From the NCBI RefSeq assembly GCF_035514885.1, contig NZ_DATJCH010000027.1, positions 1-18,268 of the forward strand: a stretch of 18,268 nt of DNA. The letters are read 5' to 3'. The DNA is from Albibacterium sp035514885. GTDB taxonomy: Bacteria; Bacteroidota; Bacteroidia; Sphingobacteriales; Sphingobacteriaceae. Positions 1 to 8,953 of this stretch are shown here, one piece after another; position 1 is the stretch's first letter, and the number at the start of each line of letters is the position of its first letter. Under the pieces are notes generated by a model, which had not been told where the DNA came from, did not search any database, and saw only the letters and a program-made list of their open reading frames with translations. Position numbers and translations under genes: made by a program.

Positions 1-288
1 CCTGCTAAACCATCCCCCGGACCTTCCTGCAGCCTGAGCCCGCCGTGTCTGCGCTAATATCATCGAAATAGCGCAGACACAGCACTCTAATTCCCCAACA
101 AGTCCGCTGCCATCTTTTACATGGGCCGGACATGCGTCGGACAAGGGGGCTAGGGATTCTTATAGAGAAGAGAGTCTCTATCCTTATATATAAAGACAAA
201 TATTAATCTATTTACCTTGAATTTTGATAATACCCTTATAGATCCTCGAAATAATACCTATTTTTAAACTTTGAAAAAAAAGATCTAA
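1..288. other. Non-coding left edge with a GC-rich block
   Basis: No convincing gene was found. About the first 160 bases are clearly richer in G+C than the rest of the window, and the remainder to the kdgK start is AT-rich. A 64-codon minus-strand frame covers 5-199, but its peptide has no recognisable family features and is partly encoded by a hairpin, so I do not call it. The block could be the tail of a structured RNA, a repeat element, or a decayed gene extending off the left edge. I see no clear Bacteroidota promoter for kdgK here: TTTG occurs at 223-226 and 270-273, but no TAnnTTTG element lies at the right spacing. Confidence 0.5.
45..80. repeat. Perfect 12-bp inverted repeat (hairpin)
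   Basis: GTGTCTGCGCTA at 45-56 is exactly reverse-complementary to TAGCGCAGACAC at 69-80, with a 12-base loop. There is no T-run on either side, so it is not a standard intrinsic terminator. It lies inside the GC-rich edge block. It may be part of a structured RNA, a repeat element, or the end of something left of the window. Confidence 0.7.
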
Positions 289-1284
289 ATGCATCAACAA
301 AACATATTACTATTTGGAGAATTACTACTCAGATTAAATCCACAGAAAGAGGAGTTCATCAACTCTGATAACTTAATAAATATATTTCCCGGAGGGTCTG
401 AAGCGAATGTAGCTACATCTTTGGGTCAATGGAACATTCAAAACTCATACATAAGCTGCATCCCTGATAATGAATTAACGAAACAGATACTTAAAAACAT
501 ATCGGATAAAAACGTTAACACTGATAAATGCATCCTTAAAGATGGACGATTAGGATTATATTTCCTGCTATCGGCCAATGGACTAACGAAGGGTGAAGTA
601 ATTTATGACCGTGCTCATTCATCCTTCTTTAATTTACGTCCGGGGGAAATTGATTGGGACAATCTGTTGGAAGGCCATACCTGGTTTCACTGGAGTGCGC
701 TTACTCCGGCCTTAAATTCTAATCTGGCCGAAGTAATGGAAGAAGCATTGATTGCTGCAAAGAGAAAAGGGCTGACAATATCTGTCGATTTAAATTACAG
801 GAACCGACTTTGGAATTACGGAAAAGCGCCAAATGAAATAATGCCTAAGCTTGTTCAATACTGTGATGTAATTATGGGAAATATCTGGGCTGCAAACTCA
901 ATGCTATCCATTCCTGTTGATAATACATTAAACAGAGAGAGCTCTAATCAGGAGGATTATATTAAAGGAGCGAACGACTCTGCAAAATCGCTCTTTAATC
1001 GCTATCCAAACTGCAAACATATTGCCTACACTTTTCGATTCATGGACTCGCCTATCCATAACCTTTTATATGGCACCTACCATACGCCCACTCATGATTA
1101 TGTATCGGATAGTCATGAAACCTATCAAGTAATTGATCGTATTGGGAGTGGCGATGCTTTTATGGCTGGATTAATATACGGACTATCGACAAATAAAGAA
1201 GGACAAGAACTTATTAATATGGCTACATCTGCCGGATTTAAAAAACTGTTTGTTAAGGGTGACTTTGGAAATGGTGATATTTAA
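289..1284 (+). CDS. kdgK: 2-keto-3-deoxygluconate kinase (PfkB family)
   Basis: Cytoplasmic sugar kinase that probably phosphorylates 2-keto-3-deoxygluconate (KDG) to KDPG with ATP. The 331 residues match the size of the PfkB/ribokinase family. Seen in the sequence: the N-terminal substrate motif GGSEANVA at residues 35-42, and the C-terminal anion-hole/catalytic motif DRIGSGDAF with Asp289 as the expected base. The KDG assignment comes from the neighbour: eda, which uses the product, begins 21 bp downstream. UxaC and UxuA, which supply the substrate, are encoded 8-11 kb away. The ATG at 289 begins directly with the typical first strand (ILLFGELLLRLNP). No Shine-Dalgarno is visible. No LacI-type operator like those elsewhere in the window was found upstream, so kdgK-eda may be controlled separately. 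Another PfkB sugar kinase function is possible but less likely. Confidence 0.88.
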   Translation: MHQQNILLFGELLLRLNPQKEEFINSDNLINIFPGGSEANVATSLGQWNIQNSYISCIPDNELTKQILKNISDKNVNTDKCILKDGRLGLYFLLSANGLTKGEVIYDRAHSSFFNLRPGEIDWDNLLEGHTWFHWSALTPALNSNLAEVMEEALIAAKRKGLTISVDLNYRNRLWNYGKAPNEIMPKLVQYCDVIMGNIWAANSMLSIPVDNTLNRESSNQEDYIKGANDSAKSLFNRYPNCKHIAYTFRFMDSPIHNLLYGTYHTPTHDYVSDSHETYQVIDRIGSGDAFMAGLIYGLSTNKEGQELINMATSAGFKKLFVKGDFGNGDI

Positions 1285-1305
1285 CAATTATAAAAAACTC
1301 ACAAA

Positions 1306-1968
1306 ATGAATTCTATTACTACAATATTAAATCATATTCAAAACTATCCCATCATCCCGGTTTATTATAATGATGATGCAAATAAATGTATCTCTATTGT
1401 ACAAGCTTGTTATGAAGGAGGGATCAGAACATTTGAATTTACGAACCGTGGCAAGAAAGCACTGGATAACTTTAAAGCGCTAGTTGATTATCGGGACAAG
1501 CACCTTCCTGAGCTCTATTTAGGAATTGGAACCATTAAAACACCTGAGGAGGCACAAGAATACATTCAATTAGGCGCAGATTTCATAGTAAGTCCGGTAG
1601 TAAATCCTGCAATCGCTGAATTTACCCTTAAAAAAGATATCCTATGGATTCCCGGATGTATGACACCAACGGAGATCTCAATTGCTGAAAATGCGGGAGC
1701 TCCATTAATTAAACTTTTCCCAGGTAGCATTATTGGTCCTGACTTTCTAAAGAATATCAAACCGCTGTTTCCTTCTTTATTATTTATGCCTACCGGTGGT
1801 ATCGGACTGGAAAAAGAAAGCTTAGACGCTTGGTTCTCAAAAGGTGCGGTTGCTATTGGATTGGGATCAAACCTTTTTCAAGCACCATCAGGCTCTTCCA
1901 CTCCTGATAATTATGAATGGTTAGTTAAGCGTTGCCAGGAGGTTTTCTCTTCATTGGACGACAAATAG
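1306..1968 (+). CDS. eda: KDPG/KHG aldolase
   Basis: Class I aldolase that splits 2-keto-3-deoxy-6-phosphogluconate into pyruvate and glyceraldehyde-3-phosphate, the last step of the hexuronate route. At 220 aa it is normal for the family (E. coli Eda is about 213 aa). Seen: the catalytic Glu44 in RTFEFTNRG, the GIGTIKTPEEA segment, FIVSPVVNP, the Schiff-base Lys136 in PLIKLFPG, and the phosphate-binding MPTGGI near residues 161-166. It is the second gene of a two-gene operon with kdgK (21-bp gap). Its last codon and stop (AAA TAG, 1963-1968) form the left end of a 79-bp sequence repeated exactly at 9130-9208. The gene converges on the minus-strand oxidoreductase gene ending at 2076. Confidence 0.93.
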   Translation: MNSITTILNHIQNYPIIPVYYNDDANKCISIVQACYEGGIRTFEFTNRGKKALDNFKALVDYRDKHLPELYLGIGTIKTPEEAQEYIQLGADFIVSPVVNPAIAEFTLKKDILWIPGCMTPTEISIAENAGAPLIKLFPGSIIGPDFLKNIKPLFPSLLFMPTGGIGLEKESLDAWFSKGAVAIGLGSNLFQAPSGSSTPDNYEWLVKRCQEVFSSLDDK

Positions 1969-2041
1969 TACTAATAAAAAAAGCTGAAGGGGTAAGACCC
2001 CTCCAGCTAATCAATAAACCTAATAAACAAACAAATTAAAA
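1963..2041. repeat. 79-bp perfect direct repeat, copy 1
   Basis: Identical base for base to 9130-9208, in the same orientation, offset 7,167 bp. It starts on the last sense codon of eda, contains a GC-rich hairpin, and ends with bases equivalent to the stop and last codon of uxaC in copy 2, although here no uxaC gene follows. Identity stops at 1962 (C versus A at 9129) and 2042 (C versus A at 9209). Confidence 0.97.
1976..2008 (-). terminator. Intrinsic terminator inside repeat copy 1
   Basis: Stem AGCTG-AGGGG (1982-1986, 1988-1992) pairs with CCCCT-CAGCT (1998-2002, 2004-2008) around loop TAAGA, with one A/C mismatch. The run of A on the + strand at 1976-1981 reads as a U-run after the hairpin for leftward transcripts. 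It is therefore a canonical terminator for minus-strand genes and here acts as a second terminator after the Gfo/Idh gene. For eda (+) the downstream side is not U-rich, so stopping in that direction is likely weaker. Confidence 0.8.
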
Positions 2042-2042
2042 C

Positions 2043-2064
2043 AGAAACATATTTTAGTGTTTCT
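2043..2064 (-). terminator. Own terminator of the susC-susD-oxidoreductase operon
   Basis: AGAAACA (2043-2049) and TGTTTCT (2058-2064) form a perfect 7-bp stem with an 8-base loop, 11 bp beyond the stop codon at 2076. Read leftwards, the stem is followed by U-rich sequence, which already belongs to the 79-bp repeat starting at 2041. The hairpin abuts the repeat, so the operon carries its own end signal as well as the repeated one. Confidence 0.6.
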
Positions 2065-2075
2065 ACTTAACCCTC

Positions 2076-3440
2076 TTAAACTACTTCAGGGAGAAGATAA
2101 GGTGCTCTATAATCACGACTAAGCATGCTATTAGCTTCTGCCTCACTATCGCCAATAAAACGTTCAGCAACCGGATCAAATTGAAGTTGCTTACCCAAAC
2201 GATAGGAAACATTACCCAGATGAGCCAATGAAGAAGATAAAGCTCCTGTTTGTACGGGTCCGTTCTGAATACTCATGTCTCTTGCTCGGATCGCATCAAA
2301 CCAATTTTGAAAATGCAGTGTCAGTTCTCCTCCCTCTTTACGGCTTGGACCCTTTTCCCTCTTTGGACCCAAGAAACTTTCGTAAGTTCCATAACCATTA
2401 ACTACAAGGTACCCTTTATCTCCGTAGAAGATATTCCCGACTCCAGCACCATCTTCTAAGTTCGTATACCAGTTACGGACTTCAAATTGAATAATTTTTT
2501 TCTCCTTTGGATAATGGTATATAGATGTTTGAATTTCGGGAACCTCCTTTGAATCGTCCCATAGGAATTTCCCACCCATTGAGGTAATTCTTTCGGGCAA
2601 ACTATCAACACCTAAGCCCCACATACAAAGATCTGTTTCATGAATTCCCTGATTCCCGACATCTCCATTCCCATAGTCCCAATGCCAATGCCAATTGTAA
2701 TGAACCAGATCTTCCGTGAAAGGTCTCATCGGAGCCGGCCCACACCACAGATCGTAATTCAATCCTGTGGGTGTTCGCGAAATACCCTTATTACCGATAT
2801 CCGGCCGTGAACGGAAAACCAATCCCCTTGCCATATACACACGTCCAATTAATCCTTCCTCCAAATGCTTTACGGCTTCTCGAATTGCAACTGAACTTCT
2901 TAATTGAACACCATGTTGCACGATGCGGTTATATTTATAAGCTGCTTCAACAATCTTTTTGCCTTCATAAATATTATGAGTTGCAGGTTTCTCAACATAT
3001 ACATCTTTACCCGCTTGACAAGCCCATACGGTTTGCAATGCATGCCAATGATTTGGCGTTGCAAGAGTTACCGCATCAATATCCTTATCATCCAGCACTT
3101 TACGAAAATCCTGCTCAATAGCTACTTTTCTGCCATATTTATCCTCAAAGGATTTAGCTCGATCTCTTAAAAGGTTCATATCCGGATCGCAAAGAGTAAC
3201 CACTTCAACATTCCCGTTTCCAGCAAGCTCCATAATTGTCTCAATATGTGATTTGCCTCTCCCATTAATGCCTGCTACTGCTACGCGAATACGATCATTA
3301 GCCCCTTTGGCACTGGCTGGAATAATTACCGGCTTCGTTACCTGTGCAGATAATGTAGTAGGAGTAACAGCCGCAATCAAAGCTCCGGTAGCGGCAGTTT
3401 TAAGAAAACTTCTTCTCGAATTTTGTTCTTCTTTTTCCAT
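2076..3440 (-). CDS. Tat-exported Gfo/Idh/MocA family oxidoreductase
   Basis: NAD(P)-dependent sugar oxidoreductase predicted to be exported folded through Tat, so probably periplasmic. Seen: twin arginines in SRRSFLK (residues 8-14) followed by a hydrophobic stretch to about 32; a Rossmann motif GINGRGKSH (57-65); the family EKP motif at 150-152; and the segment HWHWDYGNGDVGNQG typical of the large exported Gfo/Idh subfamily in Bacteroidota and Planctomycetota. Length 454 aa is usual for that subfamily. It lies 83 bp downstream of susD and is probably co-transcribed, followed by a hairpin terminator. Family members oxidise sugar hydroxyls, often at C3, or act as NAD-dependent glycosidases (GH109). 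The substrate cannot be read here; a product of SusCD import is the natural guess. Confidence 0.85.
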   Translation of the reverse strand: MEKEEQNSRRSFLKTAATGALIAAVTPTTLSAQVTKPVIIPASAKGANDRIRVAVAGINGRGKSHIETIMELAGNGNVEVVTLCDPDMNLLRDRAKSFEDKYGRKVAIEQDFRKVLDDKDIDAVTLATPNHWHALQTVWACQAGKDVYVEKPATHNIYEGKKIVEAAYKYNRIVQHGVQLRSSVAIREAVKHLEEGLIGRVYMARGLVFRSRPDIGNKGISRTPTGLNYDLWCGPAPMRPFTEDLVHYNWHWHWDYGNGDVGNQGIHETDLCMWGLGVDSLPERITSMGGKFLWDDSKEVPEIQTSIYHYPKEKKIIQFEVRNWYTNLEDGAGVGNIFYGDKGYLVVNGYGTYESFLGPKREKGPSRKEGGELTLHFQNWFDAIRARDMSIQNGPVQTGALSSSLAHLGNVSYRLGKQLQFDPVAERFIGDSEAEANSMLSRDYRAPYLLPEVV

Positions 3441-3523
3441 TATTAGATAATTTCATATTAATTATTTAACTCCCATAACAGCATTCATATCAGAGTTACT
3501 TATAAACTATACTCTTCTATTAT

Positions 3524-5440
3524 TTAATCCTGACGATAATTTGGGTTCTGCAACAATTGAGGTGCTTTTTGCCGCTCAGTTGTAGTAATTGGCAACCAGT
3601 AGGTGGCGTTTGTTATTATATTATTTGGCATTGCCTGATTATACTTCCAAGTAGTTGTAACCTTTGCTGGGTTCGTCCTTTTATCAGTCACTTCCGTAAT
3701 ATCGACTCCATATTGTGGTTGCGTCATTGTTTCATCCATAATTACCCATCTCCTTATATCAAACCACCTAGACTCTTCGCCATAAAGCTCAATTTTCCTC
3801 TCATGCCTTAACGCATCTCTTAAATCAGCATCAGTCGCAGTGGTATTGGGAAGAAGCACTCGATTTCTAAAGAAATTCACCCATTTTCTAGCTTCTGCAT
3901 ACTCTCCCAGCTCCCAACAAGCCTCTGCATAACCAAGTACAACTTCTGTGTAGCGCAAATACGGCCAGATATTTGAATTGTAGCCCGTACTTCCTGTGAC
4001 ACCTTGCTGCACCCACTTCATGGTCAGATACCCAACATAGTTACCATTGCCAGCCACAATTGGTCCATTACGTGTATCCAGACCGTAAAGGATTGACTCA
4101 GATCCATCCGCATTAATTGTCACACGCGTACGTCTGTCATAAATACCCACCGGATCACGAAGTTTTAAACTTGATGGTCTTGGTTCAATATCATAGATAG
4201 CACTATCATATAATACATTCGCATAAAACCGTGCTTCCCGGTTATGATATGGATTTGGATTTTCAAATCCTGTAACTTCTGTTTTATTCTTTATATACCT
4301 GGCGGTATTACCTCCTTCACTCGACTCATCGATATAAAAGTGCTCAAAGAAATTCGTGCCATCTTCCATTTCATATTCATCCACCATTCTTTGTAAAGGT
4401 GCATTCCTTCCGTAAAGTCCGTCATAACCATTCGGTCCATCTATCTGATTATTTCTGTGTCTACTACCAAGTCCCTGATCAAACATTTTAGCAAATATAA
4501 ATTCACCATTAGCAGGGGTTGTGCTATTGCCCGTCAGAGCTCTATAGTTTTTAGCTACTATTTCCTTATCACCAGTTGCTGCTCCAAAATCTGCTAATGC
4601 TAATGAAGAACCCGGTAGGTCCATCAAGGCTTTCGCTGCATTTTTTGCAGCAGTCCATAAAGCAGTTCTATTTGGATTTACATAATGAACGAGCTCATTG
4701 GTTTCACTTATGTTTATACCCGACACATCTCCTGCGGTAAGATCGCTTGCAGCAAAGAGTAATATTCTTGCTTTAAGAGCTAAAGCAGCTTCTTTAGTTG
4801 CTCTCCCTAATACTTGCTGAGATTTTAACGGCAATAAATCAGCAGCAGCATCGCAATCAGCAACAATAAAGTTAACGGTCTCTTCAAAGCTTGCTCTCGT
4901 AATTGTGGAGAAATCGTCATTCAACTCAGCACTTTTACTCAACAAAGGCAATCCTCCATAAGATCGTGCCATGTTTGTGTAGTTAAAGGCTCTCAAGAAC
5001 AAAGCCTCCCCTTTCAAAACATCTGTTTTAGCTTTTATATCAGCCTGCTGACCTGATGGATAAGTCTCTGCAACCCCATCAATTTTATCAAGAAACTTAT
5101 TTAGACGTTGCACCTGTGAAAATTGTGACCACCTGTAACTTTCTGTAAAATGATTACCAAGAGACGCATCGGGAGACATGGTTCCGTTAAGAAGCGAGGT
5201 GGTACTTGCCCCTCGACCAAATATTGCTTCATCAGTAAAGTTGCTTGCTTTAACACTTAAAAATCCATGACCAAGGCCATTGTAGCAATAATTTAGATAT
5301 GAACTAGCGAGTTCAGGACTAGACCATACAGTTGCGTCAGAATATTGATCCAATGGTGTTTTATCCAATATATCTTTCTGACATGCAACAAAGAAACACA
5401 CAAGGACAAATAGATTTAAACCACTTAAATATTTTTTCAT
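3524..5440 (-). CDS. SusD/RagB-family outer-membrane glycan-binding lipoprotein
   Basis: Surface lipoprotein that captures an oligosaccharide or other nutrient and acts as the lid on its SusC transporter. Seen: a lipoprotein signal peptide with lipobox FVAC and Cys20 as the lipidated residue; a SusD-like N-terminal region (DKTPLDQYSDATVW); TPR-like helical segments; and the characteristic end, with IELYGEESRWFDIRRW and the terminal QLLQNPNY. The 638 aa is within the family range, on the long side. Its ATG lies 20 bp after the susC stop, the normal pairing. The ligand cannot be predicted from sequence alone; the neighbouring glucuronate pathway suggests a glucuronate-containing glycan. Confidence 0.95.
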   Translation of the reverse strand: MKKYLSGLNLFVLVCFFVACQKDILDKTPLDQYSDATVWSSPELASSYLNYCYNGLGHGFLSVKASNFTDEAIFGRGASTTSLLNGTMSPDASLGNHFTESYRWSQFSQVQRLNKFLDKIDGVAETYPSGQQADIKAKTDVLKGEALFLRAFNYTNMARSYGGLPLLSKSAELNDDFSTITRASFEETVNFIVADCDAAADLLPLKSQQVLGRATKEAALALKARILLFAASDLTAGDVSGINISETNELVHYVNPNRTALWTAAKNAAKALMDLPGSSLALADFGAATGDKEIVAKNYRALTGNSTTPANGEFIFAKMFDQGLGSRHRNNQIDGPNGYDGLYGRNAPLQRMVDEYEMEDGTNFFEHFYIDESSEGGNTARYIKNKTEVTGFENPNPYHNREARFYANVLYDSAIYDIEPRPSSLKLRDPVGIYDRRTRVTINADGSESILYGLDTRNGPIVAGNGNYVGYLTMKWVQQGVTGSTGYNSNIWPYLRYTEVVLGYAEACWELGEYAEARKWVNFFRNRVLLPNTTATDADLRDALRHERKIELYGEESRWFDIRRWVIMDETMTQPQYGVDITEVTDKRTNPAKVTTTWKYNQAMPNNIITNATYWLPITTTERQKAPQLLQNPNYRQD

Positions 5441-5460
5441 AACTTTTATTTTTGATTTAG

Positions 5461-8400
5461 TTAAAAAGATAGTCTTGCTCCTAATGCCAGCACTCTTGTA
5501 GTTGGGTAAGTAGAAACGGATGATACCTCCGGATCAAAACCTACATCGTTTTTGTTATATAAGAAGAAGAGATTCTTACCTGTTACATATACGCTTGCAC
5601 CCTTCAACCTAATGGCTTTCAATGCTTTTTCTGGTATTGCGAAAGAAAGTTCAACATTTTTCAGGCGTGCGAAAGCCATATTATAATAGTCAAAACTAGC
5701 CAGATAAGCATCTTTTCTCCAGTACTCCTCTACTCTTTCAAAAGCTCTATGCATGGTTGCATTGGTATTGGTTTCTGTCCATCGGTCGTCGGCATAGTAC
5801 TGAAAATAATTACCGAAAGTACCCATGTATATAAAGTCACCTTCTGAATTAGCAATCCTTTTCCAATTATTTCCAACACCTTGAACCAATGCTTGTAGCT
5901 GCCAATTTTTATACTTTAAGGAAAGATTAAGTCCAAATGTAATTTCCGGATTACCGTTCAGATCATACACCACTTTATCTGCTTCAGTAATTTCGCCATC
6001 ATTATTATAATCTTCTAATATTACATCTCCGGCTCTTGCGCCAGGAACGTGTGGAGTTGCGTTAACCTGTTCAGCATCTTTGTATATTCCAATAGCCCTG
6101 TATTGAAGGAAAGCAGAAGTAGAATGACCGGTCAACCTCTGCCAATCATAGGAAGTCTCCGGCTCATCATATTCAATGATCTTATTGCGAGCAAATGAGA
6201 ACATACCCGTAACAGAGTAACTTACGTTTCCGGCTTTATTATTATATCCCAGTGAAGCGTCAAAACCTTTACTTGAAACAATTCCGTAATTTTCATCTGG
6301 CAACGACAGACCCGTAAAATCTGGCACAGAAGCATTTCTAGCTACGAGAATATTAGTACGCTTTTGATAAAACGCATCAACATCAAATTTGACCTTACTA
6401 TTAAACATATACGATTCAAATCCTGCATTATAAACATTTGCTACCTCCCAAGTTATAAAAGGATTAGGTTCTCCAACTTGGTATAAACTAGATTCATACC
6501 CTCTCGAAGCTCCAAATGTCTGACCTGTACCTGTAGCATACATTGTCAAGTATTGAAATGGTATTACGGCATCGTTTCCTAATTGTCCGTATGAAGCTTT
6601 TAATTTAAAATAATTAATTGCCTTGATATTATTCGTCCAGAAATCTTCGCTTGATGCAGTCCATCCCAAAAGAACACTTGGAAAGGTTCCCCAGCGACCC
6701 GCATCTTCAGAGAATCTCAATGAACCATCTCGACGAAGAGTAAATTCGAACAGGTATTTGCTATCATAATTATAAGCAAGCCTTCCAAAATAGTTTAACC
6801 TGGCATCAATGCCTACGGATGAACTATTACTCATTTCCTCAGTAGCTCCAAAATTCAAATAAGGCAATGCTGTTGTCTGGAATCCTCTACGATAAGCAGT
6901 TATGCCTTTACTAAGGTAATCCATGCTTTCGACCGCAACAAACGTACTAACCGAATGCTTATCGAAGGATTTATCATAATTAATCTTAAAGCTGCTTGTA
7001 ATACTCCTTGAATCAGAATACGAATCTTCTACTCTGGGATCTGCAATTTCTGCTCTCACTTGAGGCTTAAGAAAAGCCTGTCCATTCTGGCTTCCATCAT
7101 TTCCAGCAGCTAAATAAGCTGCTTCATCCAGAAAGTATAGTGTCGCCAAATCTCTAACATACTTTCTTACACCGAAAAACATGTCATAAGAATAGTTACC
7201 AACTAAAGACAAACCATCTACCCATGGAACTTTAACAGTTGCAGTTAACATATTCTCACTTCGATAGCGTTTATAGTCTGTGTAACCTGTTTTGCTTGCG
7301 TCTGTATCTGTTACCGGCTGTTGAGCTTTTTCAATATCCGGACCAGGCTCTCCCGTTGGCCACACCGCTGTAGACACTGGTAGATTCCTTATAATACTAC
7401 CAAAAGAAGTATTGTAAGGATCCATTATATCTGATTCAGACCCTCCTATATTAAGATTTAGAGAGATGTACTCGTTTAATGTTGCATCTAAATTGAGTCT
7501 AACGTTATATCTATTATAAGAGGACGATCCGGATTTATAAATTCCATCATCTGTCTGCGCACCAAATGATCCGTAATACTTTATATCTTTTGTTCCTCCG
7601 GAAACTCTGAAGGTATAATGATTACTTCTCGCATTGTCTTTCACAACCGTGTTAAACCAATCGGTATTCGGATGAGTCCATGGATATGCTCCGGACCTGA
7701 ATTTTTCAACATCTTCTGTAGAATATGCCATATCCTCTTCGCCGATACCTCTATAAGATTGCACTTCTCTTATCATGGTAGCATACGTGGCAGCATCAGT
7801 CATTTCCGGGAGCAAAGACGCTGCAGACCATCCTGAATAAAAATCAAAATCAAATCTTGGAGCACTTACCCGACCTTTCTTTGTAGTTACAAGAATAACA
7901 CCATTTGCAGCTCGAGAACCATATATACCAGCGGAAGCATCCTTTAAGACAGAGAGGCTTTCTATATCTCCCGGTTCTATAGAGTTAAGGTCTCGACCAG
8001 GAATACCATCAACAACAACCAAAACATCGGTATTGCCAGAGGCATTGGCAATGGTAGCAGTTCCTCTTATTTTTAATGATGCGTTATCTGCACCTGGACG
8101 GCCGCTTGACTGTGTAACGAACAAACCTGGCATACGACCACTTAATGCACTAGAAACATTGGTAGTTGGTGTTGCTGTTATCTCTTCGGATGATAGAGTT
8201 GAAATGGATCCGATTACATTGACTTTCTTCTGGACGCCATAACCTACTGCTACTACCGCTTCTTCCATCTCAATAGACTGCCCAGCCAAGACCACATTTA
8301 CTGTAGTTCTATCTGCTACAGCCACTTCTTGAGATTTCATCCCAATAAATGAAAACTGTAAAGTCGCGTTTGCCGGAACATTTAAGAGTGCATAATGCCC

Positions 8401-8718
8401 TTCACCATCCGTCATAGTTGAGTTTTGTGTACCCATTACTAATACTGTAACTCCAGGAAGAGAATCTCCAAAAGAATCTGTCACTTTACCTGTTATTGAT
8501 TTTTGCTGTTGAATATTAACTAATTCAATTCTGACACGGTTAAAATCTTTAGCTGATGCATTCATATAAGAAGTTGAATGCTCGGAAGAAGCTTCGATCT
8601 CACTGAAAGTATTTTCATTGATTTTCTTTTCAAAGCTTAGACCTAAAGGATAACCTGCTGAGACTTGAAAAAGTGTAGTGAAAAATAATAGGGTTGTTAG
8701 TAAGGTTTTTTGTTTCAT
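5461..8718 (-). CDS. SusC/RagA-family TonB-dependent outer-membrane transporter
   Basis: Energy-coupled 22-strand barrel importing the ligand bound by the SusD partner. Seen in order: signal peptide (about 1-21, ending VSAG); a carboxypeptidase regulatory-like beta-sandwich (about 73-145, SITGKVTDSFGDSLPGVTVL); a TonB-box-like stretch with the family signature around 150-165 (EEAVVAVGYGVQKK); a plug with VVVDGIPGRDLNSI and SLSVLKDASAGIYGSRAANG (about 234-273); then a long barrel ending in the aromatic residue of GARLSF. The 1085 aa is usual. There is no N-terminal STN domain, so no sign of coupling to an ECF sigma/anti-sigma pair. It is the first gene of susC-susD-Gfo/Idh. Its start is preceded by over 230 bp of leader, and a pair of LacI-type sites lies at 8954-8991. 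Confidence 0.96.
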   Translation of the reverse strand: MKQKTLLTTLLFFTTLFQVSAGYPLGLSFEKKINENTFSEIEASSEHSTSYMNASAKDFNRVRIELVNIQQQKSITGKVTDSFGDSLPGVTVLVMGTQNSTMTDGEGHYALLNVPANATLQFSFIGMKSQEVAVADRTTVNVVLAGQSIEMEEAVVAVGYGVQKKVNVIGSISTLSSEEITATPTTNVSSALSGRMPGLFVTQSSGRPGADNASLKIRGTATIANASGNTDVLVVVDGIPGRDLNSIEPGDIESLSVLKDASAGIYGSRAANGVILVTTKKGRVSAPRFDFDFYSGWSAASLLPEMTDAATYATMIREVQSYRGIGEEDMAYSTEDVEKFRSGAYPWTHPNTDWFNTVVKDNARSNHYTFRVSGGTKDIKYYGSFGAQTDDGIYKSGSSSYNRYNVRLNLDATLNEYISLNLNIGGSESDIMDPYNTSFGSIIRNLPVSTAVWPTGEPGPDIEKAQQPVTDTDASKTGYTDYKRYRSENMLTATVKVPWVDGLSLVGNYSYDMFFGVRKYVRDLATLYFLDEAAYLAAGNDGSQNGQAFLKPQVRAEIADPRVEDSYSDSRSITSSFKINYDKSFDKHSVSTFVAVESMDYLSKGITAYRRGFQTTALPYLNFGATEEMSNSSSVGIDARLNYFGRLAYNYDSKYLFEFTLRRDGSLRFSEDAGRWGTFPSVLLGWTASSEDFWTNNIKAINYFKLKASYGQLGNDAVIPFQYLTMYATGTGQTFGASRGYESSLYQVGEPNPFITWEVANVYNAGFESYMFNSKVKFDVDAFYQKRTNILVARNASVPDFTGLSLPDENYGIVSSKGFDASLGYNNKAGNVSYSVTGMFSFARNKIIEYDEPETSYDWQRLTGHSTSAFLQYRAIGIYKDAEQVNATPHVPGARAGDVILEDYNNDGEITEADKVVYDLNGNPEITFGLNLSLKYKNWQLQALVQGVGNNWKRIANSEGDFIYMGTFGNYFQYYADDRWTETNTNATMHRAFERVEEYWRKDAYLASFDYYNMAFARLKNVELSFAIPEKALKAIRLKGASVYVTGKNLFFLYNKNDVGFDPEVSSVSTYPTTRVLALGARLSF

Positions 8719-8776
8719 AATGTTAAAATGATGTTAAACAATTTTATGAGTTCACCCGCATCGACATGGTCGTTTC

Positions 8777-8797
8777 AAAATTTCCTCTCGAAATTTT
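8777..8797 (-). other. Leader hairpin upstream of susC
   Basis: AAAATTTC (8777-8784) and GAAATTTT (8790-8797) are perfect reverse complements around a 5-base loop, about 60 bases before the susC start on the transcript. It would form an AT-rich stem in the leader. There is no adjacent U-run on the transcript, so a structural or post-transcriptional role is more likely than termination. It may also be chance in AT-rich DNA. Confidence 0.4.
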
Positions 8798-8953
8798 TCA
8801 TTGATATTCTTTCTGTTTCATATTGGTTAGTGTAGTATTTCTACTATATGCATACAGATCATACGCGCATAATAATGTGCATATCTCCTTCTTTGTCAAC
8901 ACAATGTAAACATATAATATCTACATAATGTCCATTTTAAGTGTATTTATTCA

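Noticed and set aside
5..199. 64-aa minus-strand reading frame containing YFDD, reminiscent of a reverse-transcriptase motif
   Set aside because: The motif is encoded by the hairpin loop and stem, there is no surrounding RT sequence, and the frame is too short.
2250..3170. Several short plus-strand frames opposite the Gfo/Idh gene
   Set aside because: They are shadows of a well-supported minus-strand gene with clear family motifs.
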